A DNA stretch of 64,000 nucleotides from Streptomyces sp. ML-6 (GTDB taxonomy: Bacteria > Actinomycetota > Actinomycetes > Streptomycetales > Streptomycetaceae), in the NCBI RefSeq assembly GCF_030116705.1, contig NZ_JAOTIK010000001.1:1054001-1118000 (forward strand), in the 5' to 3' direction. Of this stretch, positions 8,478 to 15,923 are shown one piece after another. The notes below the pieces were generated by a model, which did no database searches, had not been told where the DNA came from, and was given only the letters and a program-made list of their open reading frames with translations. Each line of letters begins with the position of its first letter. The first letter of the stretch is position 1. A program made the translations under genes and the position numbers.

Positions 8478-9734
8478 ATGTCCCGTCTCCTCACCCGCCG
8501 TTCCAGAGTCCGCGCCGTCGCCGCCCCCGCGCTGGCCACCGCGCTCGCCGTCGGTGTGCTGGCCGGCTGTTCCGGCAGCGGCAGCGACGACAACACCGTC
8601 ACCATGTGGACCTACCCGGTCATCTTCGACGAGGCCAAGAACAAGGCGTACTGGGACGGCCTGGTGAAGGCGTTCGAGAAGGAGCACGCGGGCGTCAAGG
8701 TGAAGGTGGAGACCTTCCCGTGGGCCAACCGCGACACCGCGCTGGCCACCGCGATCGCCTCCGGCAAGGGCCCGGACGCGGTCTACCTGATCCCCGACCA
8801 GCTGCCGAAGTACGCCAGGAGCATCGTTCCGGCCGACGATTACATGCCGTCCGAGGCCAAGTCGGACTACACCGACTTCGCCCTGAAGTCCGTGATGTAC
8901 GACGGCAAGGCGCTCGGCACTCCCGTCCTGACCAGCGCCAACCCGCTGATCTGTGACAAGCGGGTGTTCGAGGCGATCGGGGAGAAGGGCTACCCGACGA
9001 GCTGGGCGGAGCTGGAGGCGCTGGCGCCGAAGCTGAAGAAGAAGGGCTACTACGCCACCAGTTACAGCGGTGACACCCAGCAGACGCTGAACATGACCTT
9101 CTACCCGCTGCTGTGGCAGGCCGGCGGGGACGTCTTCTCCGAGGACGGCAAGCAGGTCACCTTCAACGACGCGGCCGGTGTGAAGGCGCTGACGTACCTG
9201 AAGAAGCTCGTCGACGGCGGCTACACCGACAAGGACCTGGTCACCACCACGCCGAAGCTGGAGCAGACCCCGACCGCCAAGGGGAAGGTGGCCTGCACCT
9301 GGCAGAACACCCCGGCGGACGTCGAGCCGTTCTGGGGCAAGGAGAACATCGTCGTCCAGCCGCCGCTGAAGGACGTCAAGTCGGTCGGCTACGGCACCGT
9401 CGGCGCGCTGTCCATGCTCAAGGGCGCCGACAAGAAGAACACCGGCGACTGGCTGAACTTCGTCGCCGAGTCGAAGAACGCGGCCGGCCTCCAGAAGGGC
9501 GCGGGCTACTTCCCGGCCCGCAAGTCCGGCGGCGACCTCTACCCCGGCGACGCGCTGCAGACCGCGGTCGGCGCCACGCTGCCGAGCATGACCGTGGGCC
9601 CGCTCCAGGACAAGGCCCGTGAGGTCCAGGGCGTGCTCGCGCCGGAGATCCAGGCGGCACTGCTGGGCAAGAAGAGCCCGCAGGAGGCGCTGGACGCCGC
9701 GCAGAAGGCCGCGCAGGCAATGCTCGGCCGCTGA
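8478..9734 (+). CDS. sugar ABC transporter substrate-binding lipoprotein
   Basis: 418 residues. The ATG at 8478 follows GGAGGA (8465-8470) and gives a lipoprotein signal with lipobox LAGC and Cys31. The mature part is a typical family 1 solute-binding protein (VTMWTYPVIFDEAKNKAYW and onward) of the carbohydrate uptake (CUT1) class. It is held to the outer face of the membrane and delivers ligand to the two permeases encoded next. The sugar is not predictable from sequence, though the surrounding enzymes favour an acidic sugar or short oligosaccharide. Confidence 0.92.
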   Translation: MSRLLTRRSRVRAVAAPALATALAVGVLAGCSGSGSDDNTVTMWTYPVIFDEAKNKAYWDGLVKAFEKEHAGVKVKVETFPWANRDTALATAIASGKGPDAVYLIPDQLPKYARSIVPADDYMPSEAKSDYTDFALKSVMYDGKALGTPVLTSANPLICDKRVFEAIGEKGYPTSWAELEALAPKLKKKGYYATSYSGDTQQTLNMTFYPLLWQAGGDVFSEDGKQVTFNDAAGVKALTYLKKLVDGGYTDKDLVTTTPKLEQTPTAKGKVACTWQNTPADVEPFWGKENIVVQPPLKDVKSVGYGTVGALSMLKGADKKNTGDWLNFVAESKNAAGLQKGAGYFPARKSGGDLYPGDALQTAVGATLPSMTVGPLQDKAREVQGVLAPEIQAALLGKKSPQEALDAAQKAAQAMLGR

Positions 9735-9795
9735 CCGGGCGCGGTGCCCGGGTCCGGCCGCACCCCGACCCGGGCACCGTTCCCTCCCCGGGGGC

Positions 9796-9843
9796 CCCAG
9801 GGCCTCTCGTTTGGATCACGCCGGTTCAAACGAAAGACCCTGG
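9796..9843 (+). other. hairpin between binding-protein and permease genes
   Basis: CCAGGG-CTCTCGTTTG pairs imperfectly with CAAACGAAAGACCCTGG across a 13-base loop. A stem in this position, as after malE-type genes, commonly protects the upstream message or partly stops transcription so that more binding protein than permease is made. That role is inferred. Confidence 0.5.
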
Positions 9844-9886
9844 TCCCCGATCCCCCGCAATTCCCCCGTACCGCAAGGAGATCGCC

Positions 9887-10792
9887 GTGGCAGTGGTCGC
9901 GGAACCCACCCGCCGGGGCCGTCGCAGCGGGCCGCAGGCGCGCCGCGAGGCCCGGATCGGCCTGCTCTTCGTCCTGCCGTGTTTTCTGCTGTTCCTGGCG
10001 TTCCGGTTCGGTCCGGGTATCGCCGGGGTGCTGATGAGCTTCACCGACTACACGCTCACGGGCGGGGGGAGTTTCGTCGGGCTGGACAACTTCACCCGTC
10101 TGTGGGACGACCCGCTGTTCTGGCAGGCGCTGAGGGTCACGGTGCTCTACACCGTGCTCGCGGTGCCGGGCACGCTGATCGCCTCGGTGTCGCTGGCGCT
10201 GATCACCCGCCGCGCGTTCCGGGGGGCCAGGTTCTTCCGGTCGGTGTTCTTCCTGCCGGTGGTCACCTCGCTGGTGCTGGCCGCCACCGTGTTCGTCTGG
10301 ATCTTCTCCACCGGTGGGCCGTGGTCGACCGTGATGGGCTGGTTCGGGCTGCCGGAGGGTTCCTGGCTGTCCGACGACGTGCTGGTGCTGCCCGCGCTCG
10401 CGCTGGTCGGGGTCTGGTCGCGCTTCGGGTACGGGATGCTGATCCTGCTGGCCCGGATGCAGGACATCCCGCGGGAGCTGGAGGAGGCGGCGCTGACCGA
10501 CGGCGCCGGTGCCTGGCAGCGGTTCCGGCACATCGTGCTGCCGCAGCTCAAGCCCGCCCTGTTCTTCCTCGCCGTGATCGAGACGACGGCCTCCTTCCAG
10601 GTCTTCGACGCCGTCTACACGATGACCGGCGGCGGCCCCGCCAACGCCAGCTACACGCTCGTCTTCCAGCTCTACGACGCGGGCTTCAAGTACTTCGACC
10701 TGGGTTACGCCTCCGCCATCGGCGTCGCGCTCTTCGCGCTGACCGTGGTGGTCGCGGTGATCCAGCGGCTCGTGATCGGGAAGGACCAGTGA
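9887..10792 (+). CDS. sugar ABC transporter permease 1 (CUT1, MalF type)
   Basis: 301 residues, GTG start six bases after CAAGGAG (9874-9880). Six transmembrane segments are evident, beginning at IGLLFVLPCFLLFLAF. The EAA loop that docks the ATPase is seen as LEEAALTDGAGAWQRFRHIV followed by LPQLKP. It forms the inner-membrane channel with the product of the next gene and works with the lipoprotein encoded before it. No ATPase gene is present in the operon. Confidence 0.93.
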   Translation: MAVVAEPTRRGRRSGPQARREARIGLLFVLPCFLLFLAFRFGPGIAGVLMSFTDYTLTGGGSFVGLDNFTRLWDDPLFWQALRVTVLYTVLAVPGTLIASVSLALITRRAFRGARFFRSVFFLPVVTSLVLAATVFVWIFSTGGPWSTVMGWFGLPEGSWLSDDVLVLPALALVGVWSRFGYGMLILLARMQDIPRELEEAALTDGAGAWQRFRHIVLPQLKPALFFLAVIETTASFQVFDAVYTMTGGGPANASYTLVFQLYDAGFKYFDLGYASAIGVALFALTVVVAVIQRLVIGKDQ

Positions 10793-10794
10793 CC

Positions 10795-11775
10795 ATGACC
10801 CCCACCCCCACCCCCGTTTCCGGCCGGGCCGAGACCCCGCCCCCGCCCGGCACCACAACCCCGCCCGCGGCGAAGACCCCCGCTTTTGACCGGGCCGAGC
10901 GGCGGGCCGAACGCAGGCTGCGCAAGCTCTCCGAGCGGGACACCGTCCCGTACGGGATGCGTCCCACCCGGGCCGGCCGGATCGGGCGCGCCGTGCTGCT
11001 GGGTGTGGCGGCGCTCGTGACGGTTTTCCCGTTCTACGCGATGGTCGTGCTGTCGCTGAAGCCGTCCGCGGCGGTCGAGTTCCCCGGCAGTCTGCTGCCG
11101 TGGCCGCTGGCCGGCGAGGCCTACGACACCGTCATGAACGCCCAGGACGTGCCGCGCTGGCTGGTCAACACGCTGGTCTACTCGGTCGTCTCGGTGGTCG
11201 GGGTGCTGCTGCTGGCCTCGCTGGCCGGGTACGCCTTCGCCAAGAAGCGCTTCCCGGGCCGGGAGGCGATGTTCTGGTCGTTCCTGTCGATGGTGATGGT
11301 CCCGTACCACGTCACGATGATCCCGACGTTCGCGATGATCGCGAAGCTGGGCGGCGTGGACACCTACTGGGGCCTGATCGTGCCGACCCTGGCCAACGCC
11401 CAGGCGGTCTTCCTGATGCGGCAGTTCATCCAGGGCCTGCCCGACGAACTGTTCGAGGCGGCCCGCCTCGACGGCTGCAGCGAATGGCAGGTCTTCCACC
11501 GCATCGTGCTGCCCCTGCTGAAGCCGATCCTGGCCACCCTGGGCGTCTTCGTCTTCCTGTGGCACTGGAACGACTTCCTGTGGCCGCTGGTCATCGGCCA
11601 GTCCACCGACATGCGCACCCTCACCGTCGGCATCGCCTCGCTCCAGCAGCAGAACGTGCCCCTCAACGTGGTGCTCTCCGGCTCCGTCATCGCGTTCGTG
11701 CCCATCTTCGCCGCCTACCTGGTGGGCCAGCGCTACTTCACCGAGGGCGTCACCGCGTCCGGAATCAAGGGATAA
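10795..11775 (+). CDS. sugar ABC transporter permease 2 (CUT1, MalG type)
   Basis: 326 residues. I chose the ATG at 10795, nine bases after GGGAAGGA; a GTG at 10789 overlapping the previous stop is the alternative. An unusually long Pro/Thr-rich and basic cytoplasmic tail (about residues 1-60) precedes the first membrane segment. The EAA motif is FEAARLDGCSEWQVFHRIV followed by LPLLKP. It is the MalG-like partner of the preceding permease. Confidence 0.93.
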   Translation: MTPTPTPVSGRAETPPPPGTTTPPAAKTPAFDRAERRAERRLRKLSERDTVPYGMRPTRAGRIGRAVLLGVAALVTVFPFYAMVVLSLKPSAAVEFPGSLLPWPLAGEAYDTVMNAQDVPRWLVNTLVYSVVSVVGVLLLASLAGYAFAKKRFPGREAMFWSFLSMVMVPYHVTMIPTFAMIAKLGGVDTYWGLIVPTLANAQAVFLMRQFIQGLPDELFEAARLDGCSEWQVFHRIVLPLLKPILATLGVFVFLWHWNDFLWPLVIGQSTDMRTLTVGIASLQQQNVPLNVVLSGSVIAFVPIFAAYLVGQRYFTEGVTASGIKG

Positions 11776-11781
11776 ACACAC

Positions 11782-12810
11782 ATGTTCACCGATGAGGCCG
11801 CGCTCGAAGAGCGGCTCGCCACCCCCACCCCCGCCCTGACCGCCGACCTCGGCCGCCTGGAGGGCGACCTGCTCATCCTCGGCGCCGGCGGCAAGATGGG
11901 CCCCAGCCTGTGCCGGCTGGCCCGCCGGGCGCTGGACGCCGCCGGCCGCCCCGATGTGACCGTGTACGCGGTCTCCCGCTGGTCCGACAAGTCCGCCGCC
12001 GACGAACTGGAGGCCGCCGGCATCTCCACCGTCGCCTTCGACCTCATGGACCCGGCCGCCGACCTGGCCGAGCTGCCGGACGCCGGGAACGTCGTCTTCA
12101 TGGTCGGCGCCAAATTCGGCTCCGCCGGGGCCCCTTCACACGCCTGGGCGGTGAACGCCGCCCTGCCCGACCGGGTGGCGCGCCGCTGGCCCACGGCGCG
12201 GATCGCCGCGTTCTCCACCGGCAACGTGTACCCGCTGGTGCCGGTCTCCTCCGGCGGCTGCACCGAGAGCGACCCCGTCGGCCCGGTCGGCGAGTACGCC
12301 ATGTCCTGCCTGGGCCGCGAACGCATCTTCGACCACGCGGCCCTCACCCGCGGCACCAGGGTCGCCAACATCCGCCTCAACTACGCCGTCGACCTGCGCT
12401 ACGGCGTCCTCGCCGACATCGCCCACCGCGTCCACACCGGCCAGAGCGTCGACGTGACGACCGGTCACGCCAACGTGGTCTGGCAGGGATACGCCAACGA
12501 AGTCGCCCTGCGCACCCTGCTGCACGCCACCGACGGCGAGGCCTTCACCCTCAACCTCACCGGCCCCGAAACCGCCCCGGTGCGCCGCCTCGCCCACTGG
12601 TTCGGCGAGGAATTCGGCAAGGAGCCGGTCGTCGCCGGCGAGGAAGCGCCCACCGCGCTGCTCTCCGACGCCAGCCGCTGCCACGCCCTGTTCGGCTACC
12701 CGGACGTCTCCCTGCGCACCCTCGTCGAATGGCAGGCCGACTGGCTGCGCCGCGGGCTGCCGCTGTCCGGCAAGCCCACCAAGTTCCAGGTCCGCGACGG
12801 AAGGTTCTGA
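11782..12810 (+). CDS. NAD-dependent epimerase/dehydratase family protein (atypical SDR)
   Basis: 342 residues, ATG preceded by AAGGGA. The nucleotide-binding loop is GAGGKMG (34-40), and the Ser of the catalytic triad is plausible in FSTGNVYP. The usual YxxxK motif reads YAMSC, so Tyr172 is kept but the lysine position is Cys176. The rest of the fold (extended SDR, C-terminal substrate domain) is intact. It may be an epimerase or dehydrogenase using another proton relay, or a protein with a shifted role. It sits between the transporter and the DapA-like aldolase gene in one operon, so it presumably acts on the imported sugar or its acid. Confidence 0.8.
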   Translation: MFTDEAALEERLATPTPALTADLGRLEGDLLILGAGGKMGPSLCRLARRALDAAGRPDVTVYAVSRWSDKSAADELEAAGISTVAFDLMDPAADLAELPDAGNVVFMVGAKFGSAGAPSHAWAVNAALPDRVARRWPTARIAAFSTGNVYPLVPVSSGGCTESDPVGPVGEYAMSCLGRERIFDHAALTRGTRVANIRLNYAVDLRYGVLADIAHRVHTGQSVDVTTGHANVVWQGYANEVALRTLLHATDGEAFTLNLTGPETAPVRRLAHWFGEEFGKEPVVAGEEAPTALLSDASRCHALFGYPDVSLRTLVEWQADWLRRGLPLSGKPTKFQVRDGRF

Positions 12811-12815
12811 TCCCC

Positions 12816-13901
12816 GTGTCCACTCCCTCCCTCCTGTCCGGAACCCCCTCCGGCGCCCCTTCCGTCTCTTCCGGTGCCCTGGACGTGCTCGCCCGCGGTG
12901 CGGTGATCCCCGCGCACCCGCTCGCCCTGCACGACGACGGCTCCTTCGACGAGCGCCGCCAGCGCGCACTGACCCGCTACTACCTCGCCTCGGGCGCGGG
13001 CGGCGTCGCCGTCGCCGTGCACACCACCCAGTTCGAGATCCGCGAACCGGAAGTCGGCCTCTTCCGGCCGGTCCTGGAACTGGCGGCCGAGACCATCGAC
13101 ACCGAGGCCGGCCGCCCCTTCATCAAGATCGCCGGGGCCTGCGGCTACACCGCCCAGGCCGTCGCCGAGGCCGAGACCGCAGCCGAACTCGGCTACGACG
13201 CCGTGCTGCTGAGCCCCGCCGTGCCCGGCGCGGACGAGAAGGGCCTGCTGGACCGGGCCCGCGCCGTCGGCGAAGTGCTGCCGGTGATCGGCTTCTACCT
13301 CCAGGAAGCCGTCGGCGGCCGCTACCTCTCGCCGCACTTCTGGTCCTCGTTCACCGACCTCCCCAACACCGCCGCCGTCAAGATCGCCCCCTTCGACCGC
13401 TACCGCACCGCCGACGTCATCCGCGCCGTGACCGCCGCCGACCGCGCCGACCAGGTGGCCCTGTACACCGGCAACGACGACGACATCATCGGCGACCTCC
13501 TCACCCCCTACGGCACCACACCCGACGGACCCCGCTGGTTCGCCGGCGGCCTCCTCGGCCAGTGGGCCGTATGGACCAGCTCCGCCGTCACCCTCCTCGA
13601 CGACATCCGCCACGCACGCACCGGAAACCACGACGCCATGGTGCGCTGCCTGGCCCGCCGCCCCGAACTCACCGACGCCAACAGCGCCGTCTTCGACGTA
13701 CGCGGCGCATTCCGCGGCTGCATCGCCGGCGTCCACGAAGTACTGCGCCGCCAGGGCCTGCTGGCGAACACCCGCTGCCTCGATCCGAAGGAGGTCCTGT
13801 CTCCCGGACAGGCCGAGGAGATCACCCGGGTCGCCACGGCCTACCCCTGGCTCACCGACGACGCCTTCGTCACGGAGCACCTCGATGCCTGGCTCTCCTG
13901 A
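12816..13901 (+). CDS. dihydrodipicolinate synthase (DapA)-family aldolase/lyase
   Basis: 361 residues, GTG start five bases after the SDR stop. The class I aldolase barrel shows the catalytic tyrosine Y161 (IGFYLQEAVGG) and the Schiff-base lysine K189 (AAVKIAPFDRY). DapA relatives in sugar-acid operons split 2-keto-3-deoxy acids to pyruvate and an aldehyde, or dehydrate keto-deoxy sugar acids. The N-terminal 20 residues are Ser/Pro-rich and probably disordered. Its 3' end overlaps the next gene by 17 bases. A biosynthetic DapA role is unlikely in this context. Confidence 0.85.
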   Translation: MSTPSLLSGTPSGAPSVSSGALDVLARGAVIPAHPLALHDDGSFDERRQRALTRYYLASGAGGVAVAVHTTQFEIREPEVGLFRPVLELAAETIDTEAGRPFIKIAGACGYTAQAVAEAETAAELGYDAVLLSPAVPGADEKGLLDRARAVGEVLPVIGFYLQEAVGGRYLSPHFWSSFTDLPNTAAVKIAPFDRYRTADVIRAVTAADRADQVALYTGNDDDIIGDLLTPYGTTPDGPRWFAGGLLGQWAVWTSSAVTLLDDIRHARTGNHDAMVRCLARRPELTDANSAVFDVRGAFRGCIAGVHEVLRRQGLLANTRCLDPKEVLSPGQAEEITRVATAYPWLTDDAFVTEHLDAWLS

Positions 13902-14913
13902 CCCGGGGACGGCCCGCCTGCCGCGGGCCGTCGTCGCCGTCCCCCCGCACCTGCGCGAGCAGTTCTTCACCCCCCAGGTGTGGCAGGAGCTGGAACGGGC
14001 CGCGGAGCTGACCGTCCTCGACCACCACACCGACCGGGCGGCGGTGACGGCGGCGCTGCCCGGCGCCCGAGCCCTGATCACCTCCTGGGGAACACCCCGC
14101 CTCAGCGAGGAACTCCTCGACGCCGCCGACCGGCTGGAACTGGTCGCCCACACCGGCTCGGCGGTCGCCCCGTACGTCACCGAGGAAGTCTTCCGGCGCG
14201 GCATCCTCGTCACCCAGGCCGGCGACGCGATGGCCCGCCCGGTCGCCGAAGTCGCCCTCGCCTTCACCCTCACCCTGCTCCACCGCATCCACCGCTTCGA
14301 CCACGCCCTGCACAACGGAGCCGACTGGAACGAAGCCGGCCAGGCCCCGCCACGCCACGAGATCCACGGCAGCCCCATCGGGGTCATCGGCGCCTCCCGC
14401 ACCGGGCGCGCGTACATCGCCCTGGCGAGGGCACTGGGGGCACGGGTGGGCGTGAGCGACCCGTACCTCTCCGAGGCGGACGCGCGGGAGCTCGGCGTGG
14501 AGCGCGTACCGCTCGACATGCTGCTGTCACGCAGCCGGATCGTCGCCGTGCACGCCCCGGTCACCGAGGAGACCCACCGGATGATCGGTGCCGCGCAGCT
14601 GACGCTGATGCCGGACGGGGCCGGTCTGGTGAACACCGCGAGGTCGTGGCTGGTCGACGAGGACGCACTGCTCGCCGAGCTGGCCACGGGCCGGCTGGAC
14701 GCGGCGATCGACGTCTTCGACACCGAACCACTGCCAACGGACCACCCGTTCCGCTCCCTGCCGAACGTGCTGCTCACCCCGCACCAGGCGGCGGGCACCA
14801 CCGAATGCCGGCAGCAGCTCGGCGCGAGCGCCGTCGACGAGGTGCTGCGCCTGTTCTCCGGGCGACCGCCGCTGCACGCCGTCACGGTCGACGCCCTCGC
14901 CCGTCTGCACTGA
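13885..14913 (+). CDS. D-isomer-specific 2-hydroxyacid dehydrogenase
   Basis: 342 residues. It carries the family's catalytic set: R253 (NTARSW), E281 (DTEPL) and H300 (TPHQAAGT). The dinucleotide loop is GVIGASRTGR, a variant of GxGxxG. These enzymes interconvert 2-keto and 2-hydroxy acids with NAD(P)H. Here it probably reduces or oxidises a keto acid made by the dehydratase and aldolase steps. It overlaps the end of the DapA-like gene, indicating co-translation. Confidence 0.88.
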   Translation: MPGSPDPGTARLPRAVVAVPPHLREQFFTPQVWQELERAAELTVLDHHTDRAAVTAALPGARALITSWGTPRLSEELLDAADRLELVAHTGSAVAPYVTEEVFRRGILVTQAGDAMARPVAEVALAFTLTLLHRIHRFDHALHNGADWNEAGQAPPRHEIHGSPIGVIGASRTGRAYIALARALGARVGVSDPYLSEADARELGVERVPLDMLLSRSRIVAVHAPVTEETHRMIGAAQLTLMPDGAGLVNTARSWLVDEDALLAELATGRLDAAIDVFDTEPLPTDHPFRSLPNVLLTPHQAAGTTECRQQLGASAVDEVLRLFSGRPPLHAVTVDALARLH

Positions 14914-14952
14914 ACCTCCCTGACACTCCACCCCCTTGAGAAAGTTCCTCCC

Positions 14953-15801
14953 ATGCGACTGATGCGCATCGGCGAGCCGGGCCACGAGCGCCCGGTCCTC
15001 GTCCGTCCCGAAGGCCGTCACCACGACCTGTCCGGCGTCACCGACGACATCGACGGCGCGTTCCTCGCCGCGCTCGCGGACGACCCGGGCCTGATCCCCG
15101 CCGAGCCCGTGCTCCCCGAGATCGACATCACGGGCCTGCGGGTCGGCGCCCCGGTGGCCCGGCCCTCCGCGCTGCTGTGCATCGGCCAGAACTACGCGGC
15201 CCACGCCGCGGAGTCGGGTGCCGAACCGCCCGAGCAGCCGATCCTCTTCTACAAGTCGCCGAACACGGTCGTCGGCCCGTACGACGACGTGCTCATCCCG
15301 CGCGGCTCGAAGAAGACGGACTGGGAGGTGGAGCTGGCCGTCGTCATCGGCCGCCGCGCCTCCTACCTGGACTCCCCCGCCGACGCCGCCGCGCACATCG
15401 CGGGCTACGCCGTCAGCAACGACGTCTCCGAACGCGCCTTCCAGCTGGAGGAGTCGGGCGGTCAGTGGTCCAAGGGCAAGAGCTGTGCCACGTTCAACCC
15501 GCTGGGCCCGGTGCTGGTGACGGCCGACGAGGTCGGCGACCCGCAGGACCTGCGGCTGCGCAGCCACGTCAACGGCGAGCCGCGGCAGGACTCCAGCACC
15601 GCGGACATGATCTTCAGCGTGGCGCATCTGGTGCACCACCTGTCGCAGTACCTGGTGCTGGAGCCCGGTGACGTCATCAACACCGGTACCCCGCAGGGCG
15701 TGGCGCTGTCCGGCCGCTTCCCCTACCTGGGTCCGGGCGACGTGATGGAGGTCGAGATCTCGGGCCTCGGGCGGCAGCGCAGCGTCTGCCGGCCCGCGTA
15801 G
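14953..15801 (+). CDS. fumarylacetoacetate hydrolase (FAH)-family protein
   Basis: 282 residues, of the usual length for the FAH/ureidoglycolate lyase group. The catalytic core starts at CIGQNYAAHAAE. The acidic metal ligands lie in TDWEVELAVVIG and SNDVSERAFQ, and PGDVINTGTPQGVA closes the site. In L-fucose, L-rhamnose and L-lyxose acid pathways this family hydrolyses 2,4-diketo-3-deoxy acids to pyruvate and a hydroxy acid. That fits the dehydratase and dehydrogenases of this cluster and makes it the likely final carbon-carbon cleavage. It is the last gene of the operon, followed by a strong hairpin. Confidence 0.88.
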   Translation: MRLMRIGEPGHERPVLVRPEGRHHDLSGVTDDIDGAFLAALADDPGLIPAEPVLPEIDITGLRVGAPVARPSALLCIGQNYAAHAAESGAEPPEQPILFYKSPNTVVGPYDDVLIPRGSKKTDWEVELAVVIGRRASYLDSPADAAAHIAGYAVSNDVSERAFQLEESGGQWSKGKSCATFNPLGPVLVTADEVGDPQDLRLRSHVNGEPRQDSSTADMIFSVAHLVHHLSQYLVLEPGDVINTGTPQGVALSGRFPYLGPGDVMEVEISGLGRQRSVCRPA

Positions 15802-15824
15802 CACCGGAGGGACCGGGTGAAGGA

Positions 15825-15861
15825 CGGGCGCACGGAGGGGTGGGGCCCTCCCGTGCGCCCG
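15825..15861. terminator. bidirectional terminator between convergent genes
   Basis: A GC-rich stem (CGGGCGCACGG-AGGG against CCCTCCCGTGCGCCCG, one bulge) lies between the convergent FAH and amine oxidase genes. It has no T-run, as is common in Streptomyces. Confidence 0.7.
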
Positions 15862-15923
15862 CCGGTCCCAGGGGCGCCCGGTGGGCTCTCGGAGGCCGCC
15901 GGGCGTTCTGTTCTCCCGGAGAC

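Noticed and set aside
12696..14969. 757-codon minus-strand frame across the aldolase and hydroxyacid dehydrogenase genes
   Set aside because: It runs antisense to two genes with intact catalytic motifs and has shadow-like composition.
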